64,000 bases of DNA from Physcomitrium patens (lineage: Eukaryota > Streptophyta > Bryopsida > Funariales > Funariaceae). The stretch lies in contig NC_037257.1 of the NCBI RefSeq assembly GCF_000002425.4, forward strand, positions 15,197,406 through 15,261,405, in the 5' to 3' direction. Under the pieces are notes generated by a model. The model saw only the letters and a program-made list of their open reading frames with translations, was not told where the DNA came from and searched no databases. The translations under genes were made by a program, and so were the position numbers. Positions 1 through 11,179 of the stretch are shown here, in pieces; positions within the stretch are counted from its first letter, which is position 1; every line of letters starts with the position of its first letter.

Positions 1-383
1 AGTTTGGGTCGGTACAAGTTCGAAAAGATAATTTGAGCGACCGCCCCAAACGCTGCACAGAGGCACAAAACACAATTTTGGTTGGTCACTAGGTCCGAAA
101 CGGACCTTAGTTCCATGCCGATGAAGAAATTCGAAGTGAACGTTGGAATTGCTCACCCAACCTGGAAATATTTTCGTGCGACTGCTGCGGTTGCCAAGCT
201 TCTGTGTATCCTCCATCGTTTGGAAAACTTCATCAAGGCCAAGTCGAATTGTTCCCTGGGAATCTTCAAGAAGCAGACCAGTTGTCCAAGTGCTGCTCGA
301 GAGAATTTTGTTGATAGGTCCCAGCATTAAACCTCGCTCGTCATTTCTATTTTCCTTCCAAGATCGTGCAATTGCTTCAAAAA
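1..383 (-). CDS. Partial unrecognised coding exon running off the left edge
   Basis: On the minus strand one frame stays open from an acceptor-like CACAG at 388-384 down to base 1, about 127 codons, in DNA of ordinary base composition. That is unlikely by chance. The product is mixed-charge and soluble-looking and includes ARSWKENRNDERGLMLGPIN near its start and GLDEVFQTMEDTQKLGN later. I recognise no family. The exon begins in phase with two leftover bases, so it needs an upstream exon. A candidate at 586-521 fits, ending in a GTAAAT donor. The only gene directly upstream on this strand is the ABC transporter ending at 659, with almost no room for a separate promoter. It may be a C-terminal extension of that gene, a separate downstream gene, or an alternative 3' exon. 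Its 3' part lies outside the window. Confidence 0.5.
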
Positions 384-520
384 CTGTGATTTAGAACTCT
401 CGAGAATCATTAAAAAATTACGTGCCTGTCGTTTTAGTTGTAAAATGTGTACGAAGCTTGCAAACATGGATCTAAGCTTACAGCTTTTGGTACGAGGATG
501 CACTTGAAACTTGGATTTAC

Positions 521-586
521 CAGAGTGCTCCACTTTACTAGTGCGCGGACAAGATGAGGCGTCGAGCACGATCACACCCGCAACTA
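521..586 (-). CDS. Candidate small exon between the ABC gene and the left-edge exon
   Basis: Reading the minus strand, TTGCAG precedes 586 and CTG followed by GTAAAT ends at 521. The 66 bases are open in the frame that begins with two leftover bases and ends with one, and read like VVAGVIVLDASSCPRTSKVE. That phase joins correctly to the exon starting at 383. It also joins to a cryptic AAAAG-GTTGAA donor at 664 inside the last ABC exon. No function is recognised, and it could be untranslated sequence. Confidence 0.3.
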
Positions 587-658
587 CTGCAACACTACAG
601 TAGAAAAAGTTAAGGTGAACCATCCTCTAAAACTTCACGCTTTAATTCATTCTGCGCT

Positions 659-3600
659 TCAACCTTTTCTTGTGGATGAAGAGTCAGCTTCTGCGAGTCT
701 TGAAAGGGTCCAAGTGGTGCCACTGCTTCCTTGGGCCTCTTCAAACTGTAAAATATTTTTATGGAAACGTCGGAGGCTGCTGCGATGTCCTACGCTGACG
801 ATCGTTATACCAGCTTCCTGTACTGCCGTGTATAGACTTACCTGCAAATTGCCAAGTTTTACACATGACCGTTACGCATTTCAAACCTCTAACTTATTCA
901 TTAACTTCTCATATTAGATGCTGAATTGAAAATCTTTTTTTCTGACAAGATTTTCCAGCTACACGTAATGCAATATACCTCATTGTTTTCATCCAACGCG
1001 CTGGTTGATTCATCCATGAGAGCCAATTGAGGCCGAGACAGTAGAAGGCGTGCAAATGCGAGACGTTGTTGCTCTCCGAGAGACAGAACGCTGGCCCATT
1101 CCACATAAGAATCCAAACCATCACAGCGGTCCATCAAGTGACCTAATCGGACAATTTCTAACGCATCGAGAAGTTCACCATCGTTTGGGGATGGTCTCCG
1201 CACTACTTTCGACTTAGTGGTATCCATTTTCGAAACGAAGGGGAAAGAACCTAAGCAAACCAGACATGATGTCAGTAAATACATCCCTGGGAATTGAGGT
1301 CCTTAAAGTGCATTGCTCCTTTCACTTTGTAACACAGGCAATGCTGTACTCCTATGGTAGTTCAATAGCCAAGCATTTATTAATGCAGCTTCATATGGGA
1401 ATATCTATCAAAAGTTGCTGATGAATGCCCTACAACAAGCAAGAGGTGGAATTTACCATTAGATGTATCCACGTTAACTTCTACTTCGCTCCACATAGGG
1501 TACAGTAGCTGTTGTCGAAGTGTGCCAAGGACCATGTATGGCCGCTGTGGCAAGAAAAACACTTCACCGTTGCCCAAGCTTTCAGCATTTTCCACCGAAG
1601 CCCCGTTTCCTTTGTCGTTCTGCAACTTGCTAACATCGTCTTCCACTCTATACTGATCTCCCTCCACACGATGTCCCACATATCGCTTGATTGTGCCATA
1701 GCCTGATCTCCAAAGTCCAGCAATGGCCCTTAATAAGGATGTCTTTCCACTCCCACTTGCGCCCATAATCTGCAGCACAGGAGATTGCCCAAACTTACGA
1801 TGTTATAGCTGTTCACTCACGCTTAAACAGAATGTAAAATGTTGTTCCGTCAATAGCCATTGCTATGCGTGCTGAAATAGCTATCACTCGAACTTCCAGC
1901 CACTAAAAATCCGCAATGTATATATACCAGTGTAAGATGTGCAATGTCATACTTGAATACCAAGGCACAACCGACTAGCGCTTATTACTTGAGAATTTCC
2001 AAGGGAGGTTTCAGCAGTACGCACCAATAAATCTTCTCCTTTATTCACTATCAAGGAAAGCTCCTTGAAGAGTGTCATGGAGTACTGAGGAGTGTACAAC
2101 GTTACGTTCTCGAGCACGAGGAGAGGATGTGATGTGCTCTGCAACTCTTGAACGTCGATAAGGTTTATACGCGACCTTGCTGTTGATGGTAATGTTAAAC
2201 TGTTTGCTGGCACTTCAGGTTCTGGTTTATCAACTGAGGTTCCTTTACTTTCAAAGGTAGCTCGTGATAGATTGTTCTGCTCCTCTAAAACATCAGTAAA
2301 TTCACCTGTAAAAGTTGTATTATTAATTGTTAGAGACCCAAAACATCACATTAAGAAACAATAATACGTTGCATAATACAGTGTGTAAACCAGGAGGTCA
2401 CCCCACAATTTGAAATTGACGGACTGTGTCTCGAAAGCTTACCCAGCCGATCAATCACTGCAGAGAAAGCACTAAGTGATTGAATTTCGTCAACAATTAT
2501 AGAGAAGTCGCTCAAAACATTGCCAAAGGCCGAAAAAGATTGACTGATTACACCGAATCCTATTTTGCCTTCAAAATATAAAGGTGCCACTACGGCTGCT
2601 GGCAAGAGCTGGATGAGATAACTATAGAAGCTAGTAAAAAAGTCCAGGTTTCTTGATGTTTTCAACAGTTGCTGCCACCAGAATACACCAGATTTGTGAG
2701 CAAAATGAAAATATTATCTGCGGGCATGCTAGAACGTTTCCCATCGAACTAGCATTTCAGCTCTTACTTTTCTTCCAACTCTCGTGTTAATGACAAAGAA
2801 GACTGAAGAAGAAAATTATGGCAAATAAGAACTGAACTGTAGACACCCCCGTAAGACTGACAAATACGTGCGACGAATGCGGGAAAATGGCCCTAGAAAA
2901 ATCCCCCAAATTCTATCCATATACTTCAGGGACACCCTGTCGAACTTCAAATCCCCCCAAGCTGGATAACAAAGAGAGAGCTCACAGTGTAATTATCAAA
3001 TGACTGCTTGAATCTCTGGAGCAAGAGCTGTATCTCGCTCGCCTCCCCACCGTAGAAAGCGATTGATTCTGCATTCTCCCGTACGCGGACTAATCCATAT
3101 CGAAAATCAGCTTCCCTCTTTTCTCGCATAAAATTAAGACTTACCAAATTCTGCAAAAAAAATCTCTTACAACTATCAGCATACTTGAAGCACTTCAAAA
3201 CATTACGAAGGTAAAGTTAATTACGCAATGAAGGCTATGGAAAGTGAGCATAAGAAACTAATCATTAATTTTTGAAGAGAGAGCACGTGCACACAAAAAT
3301 GCAGAAAGATAATCTTCAGAGCATCAGCGCTCACCTTGCCTAATAACACGCTTATGAAAGTCCCTCCAATCGAATAAACGAGGCAAACAAAAAATAAAGG
3401 TGGATAAATGCTATAAAGAATTCCGCTGAAGGATATCAGATTAATGACCGCGTTGAATAAAGCTAGAGCAAACCCTATAGTGCTTCCGGCAAAACTGTTC
3501 AAATCATCAACAATACGTTGGTCGGGGTTATCGATCATCGACTGAGACTGGATATTGTAAAATGCTCGATTTTCAAAATACTTGTCCAGGTAATACGTTG

Positions 3601-5670
3601 TCATCCACCCGCGCCATCTGAGTGCTAGTGTATCTCTGAAATAATCTCGCAGAACAAAAACCTACCAGGTCAAATCCACATATTCAGATATACCCACTGT
3701 AGAACAATATCAGCGTAAGGTCCACCTATATCAAATTAAACGCAAAAAGATTCTCAGTTTAACTGTATTATCTTCTAACAGCCAATACTCAAAGTAGAAG
3801 CTACTATGTTAAAAAATTCCTATCAATGCTGGTTTTAACCTCAAAAAATTATGGAATCGAGTCAAACGAGGTGCTTACTGGTATTCCTCCGACGAACGCT
3901 GCAAAATATCTAACGAGCTGGTTGTAGAATTGCTCCGGATCCTTAGCTGCAGAGAAAAGATTTAAATTTTTTGCTTAGCTGCAGCTCGAGATAACTAGGC
4001 TTACTATTGCGTCGCTTGCTTGAATGAAGACATGGTTCAGAGAAAAACATTTCGAAATTCAGACTGGAGATCGTAACGATGACCGAGTTGCCATACTTAC
4101 TCGCAAGAGCATTCTGAAAGTCCCGTCCCAGATAGTTGAAGCCCACACTAATACCCGTGGTAGCTAGAGTAAGCGCAAAAACTCCACCCAACCAAAAGAG
4201 TGCCTTTACTTTGTCTTCTGAGCTCCAATACGGAGCTGCCACCTTCCAAAACCTTCGGAGAAGAGTAGGCAAATCTGAACTTCGCCTCTACAAAACAAAG
4301 GCGCCCGACAAGCATAGTAACTAAGATCTGGCATATCCAGGGTTGAAGACAAGTTAAGACATTGTATTTCTTCTACATCCCAGTAGGCAGATAAACCCCG
4401 AACTTATACAGTAGTTTAAAGTTAAACAGCCGCACACTCCTACATTCAGTAATATACTGCAAAACTAATATAACACAAAAGACATGGTCACCGTTCATGC
4501 GATTGGGACATAGACAATCGGTAGAATGATTTGTATCCATGCAGACTGTGTGTAGCACCTGATCCTCACTCACCTCAATTACCTCCTTAAAGATTTATCA
4601 GCATTGGCGTAATGCTTACGGTAATCTCAACTTTCTTATCCCATGAGGTCCAGTCAGATTATATTCTTAAGCAATATCTTTTGGTAAGAGGATGACTCGA
4701 AGTGCCTTTAAGATGAAAAACAATATTTCCAAGAACTCAAATATAGAAGTTACATTGTTCAGAAACGAAAGAAAACCGCTTCACTAAGTTACTCAAGTCA
4801 CCTTCGCACACAAAGTACGTAAACCAATCGAGCTCTAAACCAGCTTGATATTGATAGGGTTCTCCTCATAATCCCCCCAAGATATTAAAAAAAATAAAAA
4901 AAATAAAAAAAAATTGGAGGTGCCTGATGCAAGTTCTCGCTGCTACGTGAGACGCACTTTAAGTATTTGCACTTTTCTTGTGTATAAATTAGTGGTCTAA
5001 TCTGCAAATCATATTTTCAAACCCGCCAACATGCAAAAAATTACTGTAGTTTTTTCGAAATGAGTCACTTCTGGGGACAAACCTGTTGTTCCGAAGGTAG
5101 CACGAACTCCGCAATACAACCATCGAACGTCGCTTCAGACGAAGCGGACGAAACGATATCACGACCAAATGCAGCTTGAGGGAGATCCACTGAACCATTG
5201 AAGGGAACACTTTCCGGCTGGCCTCGGCTGTCGTCCTCGGCATCATCAGTTAACGAATTGGAATCCGGGGAACTAGCGAAAATAATGTTGGTCTGACGCT
5301 GACTAACCGTCTCCCCTAAAACTGGAGACGGTCGCGACTGATGCCCCCTGAACCGTAAGTTTCCAGCAGTCGCCATCCACTTCGTCGGCAGCGTTACGTG
5401 TGAGGCAAATGAGCTACGATGTTCCACAAATGTATCGCGAGCGCGCCTCAACGATAATGAGAGGTCAATTTGCGTCGAAGACGCGAGAGCGCTTATGGGT
5501 TCTCGAATGCCGCAGTGAACGCCCATCCTAATGCTGCTCCCAGCTCCGCAACAACGTTTACGAAGACGCGCTTTGACTTTCCCACACAACCCCCCTATAA
5601 TTGAAGCTCCGTCACGTGTTACCAAAGATTCCCACGCCGTTCTGCACCCCGAACATTCAATAAAATGCAT
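659..5670 (-). CDS. ABCD2: ABCD2-like plastid ABC half-transporter (ten exons)
   Basis: This half-size ABC exporter of plant subfamily D, member 2 type, resembles bacterial SbmA/BacA-like transporters. Exons are 5670-5121, 4274-4101, 3946-3879, 3661-3335, 3150-2986, 2671-2443, 2305-2025, 1769-1457, 1250-979 and 841-659 (TGA), about 853 residues. The first ~180 residues are Ser/Arg-rich, like a plastid transit region. The membrane domain (about 184-520) contains RRFWKVAAPYWSSEDK, SVGFNYLGRDF and IDNPDQRIVDDL. The nucleotide-binding domain has Walker A GASGSGKTS (601-609), FLPQRPYMV, signature LSLGEQQRL (758-766), Walker B LALMDE (778-783) and switch His812, so it looks catalytically intact. 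The substrate is unknown. The first donor is uncertain. GATG-GTTGTA at 5121 keeps phase with exon 2, while the better CAG-GTTTGT at 5083 does not without another exon. Earlier in-frame codons extend to 5697 without ATG. Exons 2-10 are firm. Confidence 0.9.
4880..4915. repeat. A-rich simple repeat in intron 1 of the ABC gene
   Basis: Runs of seven to nine A separated by single T bases lie inside the long first intron. The rest of that intron (about 4275-5082) holds a good-looking GAG-GTGAGT donor near 4574. The sequence before it has stops in the frame needed to join the transporter, so I do not call an exon there. Confidence 0.7.
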
Positions 5671-6540
5671 AAAACCGTCGTAGCACAGCGACAGCAACTA
5701 CAGAGGAGGATTTAGTAATGTCAAATAGGACCACTATGGCCTTCGAATCCGAAAATTGGAGCTTTCTGGTCTTCGGCTATGGCATTCTCGTCAGCTTGCT
5801 GCAGCTCTCCCGCAATAGAGAGTAAAGTGTTCATTCCCTCGCCAACCCTCAGATTGTGGGCCGATGAGAACTGCTCATCAAGCAATCCATCCCGACCAGC
5901 CCTTTTCTCGACCCATCACTTTGAATAGCGACAAAAGTAGCCTATCCAAAAACCCATCAAACAACAATGAATCAATGAATAAGGTTTGATACACTACGGT
6001 ACTGAGCCCGAGTGATTGGAACCCACGAACTCAGATGTTCACCGCCCGTGTGGGTGAATTTCAGCTCGATTGACTGCTCCAGAAGAAATTTGTGAGGTAA
6101 TCGGCGGCTACCGTGCAGGTCAGGATTGTGCGGACGTCGGCATTGCCAGCGTGGAAAGGATCTCACGGCGACAAAACCCACAAAAGGGATTAAATGTCGA
6201 TCACTTACCCTTCTACCTCACAGATATTGACTCTCTTGCGATCATCCACACCATGGCGGAAGCACAGGCACACAGCACATTACGATAGCGTTATGTGAAG
6301 GAAGTAGTAGAGGGCTACGAAGTGGGTTTCGGAGTGAAAGCAGTCACATATTAGTGCCGCAAAAGCATGAACAAGACCACAGAGTTGCATTGTGAGCATC
6401 ATTGCAAGGTGAACCATGATGCCGAAGTTTTTGGGTTGATTTGTGGGCATGTGAGCTTGAGGGTAGAGTCATTAACAATCTGAGTCTTGGTCTAATAATC
6501 TCTCCGGATTAGTGCACGTTTGTGTTACGAAATTCCCTAA
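5671..6540. other. Upstream flank of the ABC gene; no gene seen
   Basis: This ordinary-composition DNA precedes the transporter start and must hold its 5' UTR and promoter. No clear TATA box or initiator could be fixed. The short frames on both strands here (such as 6070-6288 plus and 6181-5972 minus) have no recognisable content and overlap each other. Composition drops sharply after about 6540, where the retrotransposon region begins. Confidence 0.4.
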
Positions 6541-6552
6541 ATCAGGACAAAA

Positions 6553-6642
6553 GTGTGATTGTGAACACAGCATCATATGATGGAGGTTGTGAACATCATG
6601 ACATAAGATGGAGATTGTGAACACAACATCATATGAATGGCA
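6553..6642. repeat. Three imperfect tandem units at the gene/transposon border
   Basis: The phrase TTGTGAACA followed by an ATCAT/ATAAGATGG-type tail occurs three times in about 90 bases. The first and third units share nearly all of GTGAACACAGCATCATATGA. The array sits exactly where unique gene-flank sequence gives way to retroelement sequence. Confidence 0.6.
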
Positions 6643-7180
6643 TAAACTACTATTATTTGCATTATGAGCTGATCGTACAACTCATAGTTTAATAACTGGT
6701 TATATGCCTTCTAAATTAATGTATGGATAAAAACAAATAATGATAATAGAAGAGATAGTGCCTACATCATGGGGTGTATTACCTTAGAAGGATGATCTTA
6801 GTAGAGAATAACTTTTAGCATTATAGATTCAATAATTAGAAAGAAGACCTAATGATATTGAAGTAGCAATGGAGAGGTTGAAAGAAGCAAGAAAAAAGAA
6901 TAAAGAAAGATTTGATAAAAAAACATCAATTATGACCTAAGGTAGTTGAAAATGGTGATTTAGTATTAGTTTATGATAGTAGCTTTGACAATCAACATAG
7001 CTCAGTAAAGAAGCTTGCAAAGAGATGGTTTAGGCCTTATGTTATCAAATAAGTGTATAACAATGGAACATACTTGTTACAAGAACTTGATGGTACAAAA
7101 TTAAAGATACCTATAGCAAGCAAGTTAATCAAGTTATTCAAACAAAGAGGTGAAGACTTTTGTTTTAATAAAAAATAAAA
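6590..7180 (+). pseudogene. Ty3/gypsy pol C-terminus (integrase tail), family A
   Basis: Plus-strand frames interrupted by stops spell the end of a gypsy polyprotein. They read ADRTHSLITGY, then LERRPNDIEVAMERLKEA with KNKERFDKK, then DLVLVYDSSFDNQHSSVKKL with AKRWFRPYVIK, and finally ELDGTKLKIPIASKLIKLF. This is the linker and terminal SH3-like region of integrase. Stops and frameshifts make it non-functional. Upstream pol and gag are missing: the element is truncated at about 6.55 kb. It ends about 130 bases before an LTR of the same orientation, which is where a 3' LTR should be. Confidence 0.8.
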
Positions 7181-7315
7181 TCCATTATAAGAGATTGAGA
7201 TGGGAGAAGAGGAGAAAATTGAAGTTCAAGAACTTGACCAAGATGAAGAACTTTTTATATCAATATGATGAAGACAACCTAGTGCATGCTAGAAGATGCA
7301 CAAGTTCAAGGTAGA

Positions 7316-7833
7316 TGTCATGATGTAACATAGCTAATAGATAAAAGAGTAAATAAATATCATATTATAGAAGATCTTATTTCAAGATATAGTAGCAAAT
7401 TATCTTCAAAATATAGATAATAGTTAAAAGGTACTCAAATTAAAAGTACATATACTACTTTTCTATAAAATAGGCTTCTATTTACTTTGTAGGACCATAA
7501 ATAAGGCAAAATAAGATAGATTAGATAAAGAAATGATATAGGCATATGTAAAAGAAATTTAGGAGTTTATTTTAGTAAAAATTATCTCAAAAAAATAAGA
7601 ATTGATATCCAAAAAGAAATGATTGCCAACCAGGGTTGAAATCAAACCTCAAGGCACAAAATTATATATCTATGGTGATTCTAGGATTTTTTTGCAAATC
7701 CAAGAGTGGAGTTTGAAAGAAGACTTTATAAGATTTTTTTAAGAATAGATTTTGAGAAATTTGAATTTGTATTTATTTTATAAGAGCTTTGCAAAGTTAA
7801 AATTGTTTTGGTGAATTTGGTTTTGTGAAATAT

Positions 7834-7877
<44 letters not shown>

Positions 7878-8759
7878 AAAAAAAATTATAAGTTTGATAA
7901 TAGATCTATAGTCAAAAAAATTTAGATTTGTGATTATAGTTTCTTTTATTATGTACTATAAATTTGAGTATGATCAAATGGTTAGATTGAAGGTCATTGA
8001 AGTTTAAGTAGGTTGGAGTCTTAGAAATAGGATTTTGAGGGTTAGTGAGGATTTTTAAGATTTTTAGTGGTCTACTAGTTGAATTGAAGTGAAATTTATA
8101 ATATGGATAGTAGACTTGATTTCTAACATATATATGAATTTTGAGAGGTATTTAACGATGGAATTAAGACATTTTAGCTTAGAAAGATTAATATAAAGAT
8201 TGGAGATGGAGGCTGATCAACACCTGAGTGAATTTTAGGATTTATCTTCTATTTAGTAAGTTTTATCTTTTTAAAATCATTTGTGCTAGTTCCAAGCTTA
8301 ATTATTAAGAGGTGTGCAAAATTTGAATTTAAATCAATAATTTAATTATTAGTTATAGAAGTTTCAATTTGATTAAAAAATATTATAAATTTATTTAATA
8401 TTAAAGGTTGGTTTAGTATCTATGATTAATTTAGGATTTATCTAAGATTTTTTTAGGATTTTATTAAAGATTTTTTAGGCTTTGATTAAAATTTCCTTAA
8501 GATTTCATTAGGATTTTTGAAGATTGATTAGGATTTTATTAAGATTCAATTAAGATTTTTTTAGTATTTTTTATATTTTTTATAATTTATTTGAAAATTT
8601 AATTGAACTTAATGAATGTTTGATTATGTTTTTTAATCTTTAATTATAATTTATATATGATCCTATTAGAGTTGTTAGGAATTATTATTGCAATTTTCTT
8701 TTATCTTCTACAGCCATGTATTCAATACATTTTCATGAAAGACTTTACATAATATGACA
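7316..8759 (+). mobile_element. LTR of family A (TGTCAT...ATGACA), probable 3' LTR
   Basis: This 1.44 kb segment begins TGTCAT and ends ATGACA, a perfect 6-base terminal inversion, and follows the family A pol remnant. Homologous segments lie near 55847-57448, 58727-60397 and 61337-62697, and inverted near 16990-17930. All share landmarks such as the block around TAGGCTTCTATTTACTTT and GGCAAA, and a run of TTAGGATTT-like motifs in the distal half. No exact target-site duplication is visible (left GTAGA, right ATGAG). A (TA)n microsatellite lies inside. The strand is inferred from the neighbouring pol remnant. Confidence 0.7.
7839..7874. repeat. (TA)n microsatellite
   Basis: A perfect AT dinucleotide run lies within the family A LTR. 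Confidence 0.95.
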
Positions 8760-8894
8760 ATGAGTAAAGTCAAAATCATTTCTATTAAGTTTTTAGAAAG
8801 CTTTTCTAAAAGTTATTATGAAATTAATCTATATTTATCTATTTTTACTTAATCATATAGATAATTATTGGAATAAGTACATATATTTGTGACA
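8760..8894 (-). repeat. Remnant of family B (chromovirus) 3' LTR end
   Basis: This short stretch matches the region 57449-57649 beside the second chromovirus (shared AAAGTCAAA and AAGCTTTTC blocks) and ends in TGTGACA. Directly after it, minus-strand CTAGAAAGAAGGTAA looks like a polypurine tract. It is therefore the internal-side end of the minus-strand element's 3' LTR. The rest is missing, apparently replaced by the family A LTR. Confidence 0.55.
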
Positions 8895-8996
8895 TTACCT
8901 TCTTTCTAGAGACAAGTTCTACAAAGAGCAATCATCATCTTTTATAGATCTTTTTTTTTTCATCTTCATTTTTATGGATGTTATTGATGAAGAGCC

Positions 8997-9140
8997 TCAA
9001 TCCTCTTTTTTTCATTTACAAGATTTTTTGCTAGTTCCCATATGTATTCATTAATATTATAGCCACACCAATAAATAAGATATTTCAATCTATTTTAGCG
9101 CCATCTTGAATCTAAGACTTCTTCTACCTTGAATGCTTGA
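8997..9140 (-). pseudogene. Chromodomain at the pol C-terminus, copy 1
   Basis: The minus strand reads QAFKVEEVLDSRWR, then NRLKYLIYW and YIWELAKNLVN, the pattern of a chromodomain (VEEILDSR, LEYLVKWKGY, WEP, NL). Such domains guide chromovirus integration to chromatin. At least one stop is present. Confidence 0.8.
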
Positions 9141-9433
9141 TTATTATCTATTTTTATAGGAAGAAGTAGCATTTATCTTCTTCTCAAAATATTCATTGTC
9201 TTATATGGCTTAAAAGAAACATGTGGAATATGAGATGAATCTTCATAGACTCCAATAGACATAATCAACAAGCATTAAGATCAACTTATTTACAAATAAA
9301 AAAGGTCCAAGCTTATGATAGTCCAACTTGTCACAAGAATAAGTAGTCTTGATATTGCGATAAAGTAACCATACCTTGTGACTCATATTGAATTATGATT
9401 GTTCTTTGCAATAGACATTCATATTGATCTTTA

Positions 9434-10150
9434 TTATTCTTGAACTTCTCTTAAGTACACCTTCATTATTGCATGTAGCTTTGAGAAATAATTTACTAAT
9501 TCTTTTGCTATAGGATTATCAACTTTTGAAAAGTTAAAAATATCAAGTTGTAGATGATAACCATAATTGGCAAAGAAAGGCTTTTGTTGACTAGAAGAAT
9601 GTATAAAATTATTATATACAAACTTTGTTAATAGCAAAAGAATTATCAAATCATTTTGATGATAGTTAATGGTACATCTCAAATACTGCTTCAAGACTTG
9701 ATTCACATATTTTGTTTGTCCATTAGTATGAGGATGAAAAGCCAAAGAGAGCTTCATATTCATCTTTAAAATCTTACAAAAGATTCTTCAAAATCTTGAT
9801 ACAAATTTAATTCTTTTTTTTAATATAATATCTTTGAACAATCCGTGATAGCGATAGATATTGTAAAAAAAAAGCTTAGTCATTCCTTCATCTATAATGT
9901 ATTTTATATATAATATAAAATGAACCATTTTAGTATCACAATCTATTATTACAAATGTACAATTATACAAACTTGAAACTCAAAGATCTTTAATGAAATC
10001 CATAGAAATAAAATATCATGTTTGTTCCAAAATAGGTAATGGTTGAAGAAGTCCATATAATCAATGAACAAGAATTTTTAATCTTGAAAAAATATCATTT
10101 AATTGTATAAAATCTTTAATTACCTTTCACATTTGAGGCTACTAAAAGTC
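9434..10150 (-). pseudogene. Integrase domain, copy 1
   Basis: The most open parts are 9970-9788, with FVIIDCDTKMVHFI and YRYHGLFKDIILKKRIKFVSRF, and 9763-9434, with LAFHPHTNGQTKYVN, LKQYLRCTINY and KFVYNNFIHSSSQQKPF. These are the catalytic core of a Ty3 integrase and the region after it. The core's first aspartate is preserved in IDCDTKM. Sequence up to about 10150 matches the zinc-binding amino end in broken frames. Confidence 0.9.
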
Positions 10151-10689
10151 TCTTGATATTAGCTCTAAAATCTTGTTGTATCCAAAATGTTTGTTTGCTA
10201 GACAGTTATGACAAGCTTAGAGAACATATAATCATACTTCACCTTCTAGAAAATATAATTGTCCCTCAAAATAGAATAAATTATTCTTAAATTTAAATTT
10301 AAAAGTATCACGAGACTTAAAAGAATTATTCTTTATATTATAAATAAGAAAATCAAAGAATATATTCAATTGAATTTACTTGAATAATATTGAATCAATA
10401 ATTACTATTGATTTTATTATTCAAAGATGAAAATACTTTGGCTTCAAGAGAACTATTCTTGGTTCATCAAAGGATGCATCTCATTCTTTTGATGCAAGAT
10501 AAAAAAAAATCTAGAAAAGACATTTGACAAACCTTATTATTTTCTAGATTGATAAGTAATCTTAAAATCAAATCTTAATAAAGACATGCTCAAACGGACT
10601 TGATGACAATTCAAAATATATGCAAATATGAAATACTTTAGCTTCTTGTGATTTATATATAGTCATTAGAGTCAAGGCATCTTTGAAAT

Positions 10690-10880
10690 AATGATGTCAT
10701 TCTTCAAATCAATGTATGATTGCAAGAAGCTCTTTATTGTGGATCTTATAATTAATCTTGGTTGCTAAAAATTTCTTAGAATAAAAAGCTATTATGTGGA
10801 ACTTGTCATATGATCCTATTTGTGATAGAACATCATCCATAGCAAAGTTTGATGTATCTATTCCCATAAAAAAATATCTT
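10690..10880 (-). pseudogene. RNase H domain, copy 1
   Basis: The minus strand reads GIDTSNFAMDDVLSQIG, KFHIIAFYSKKFLA, NYKIHNKELLAII, then a stop before FEE and HHYFKDA. This is the typical RNase H module after gypsy reverse transcriptase (DASN...VLSQ...FYSRK...NYEIHDKELLAIV). The catalytic Asp of the D-A-S motif is kept, as Asp in IDTSN. Confidence 0.85.
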
Positions 10881-11179
10881 AGAGAAGTTTATAAAATATT
10901 AGATTAAAGCAAAAATAAATATTATTTTTAAGGTTTGAAAAGATGTTTTAGTATCTTTGCTCTACTTAGATTTGTTTTTATATATCATACATATAAAAAG
11001 AATTGTAATTTGAAAAAAATTCTTGATAAAGATCCTATAATAATTAAAAAAATGTCAAAAAATATTTCACATCTTTGATTATTTTTGGAATCTTTTAATC
11101 TATGATAGTTTGAACTTTTGGATCTATTATTGGTCTTTTATTTGAAATGATGTACCTTAAAAAGTCAATTAGAATAATA

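Noticed and set aside
615-917. Open frame on the plus strand over the last ABC exon
   Set aside because: It is antisense to a confident coding exon and has no family motif.
4373-4573. Possible extra ABC exon beside a strong GAG-GTGAGT donor
   Set aside because: The sequence upstream of the donor has a stop (TGA) in the phase needed to join exon 2, and no matching acceptor was found.
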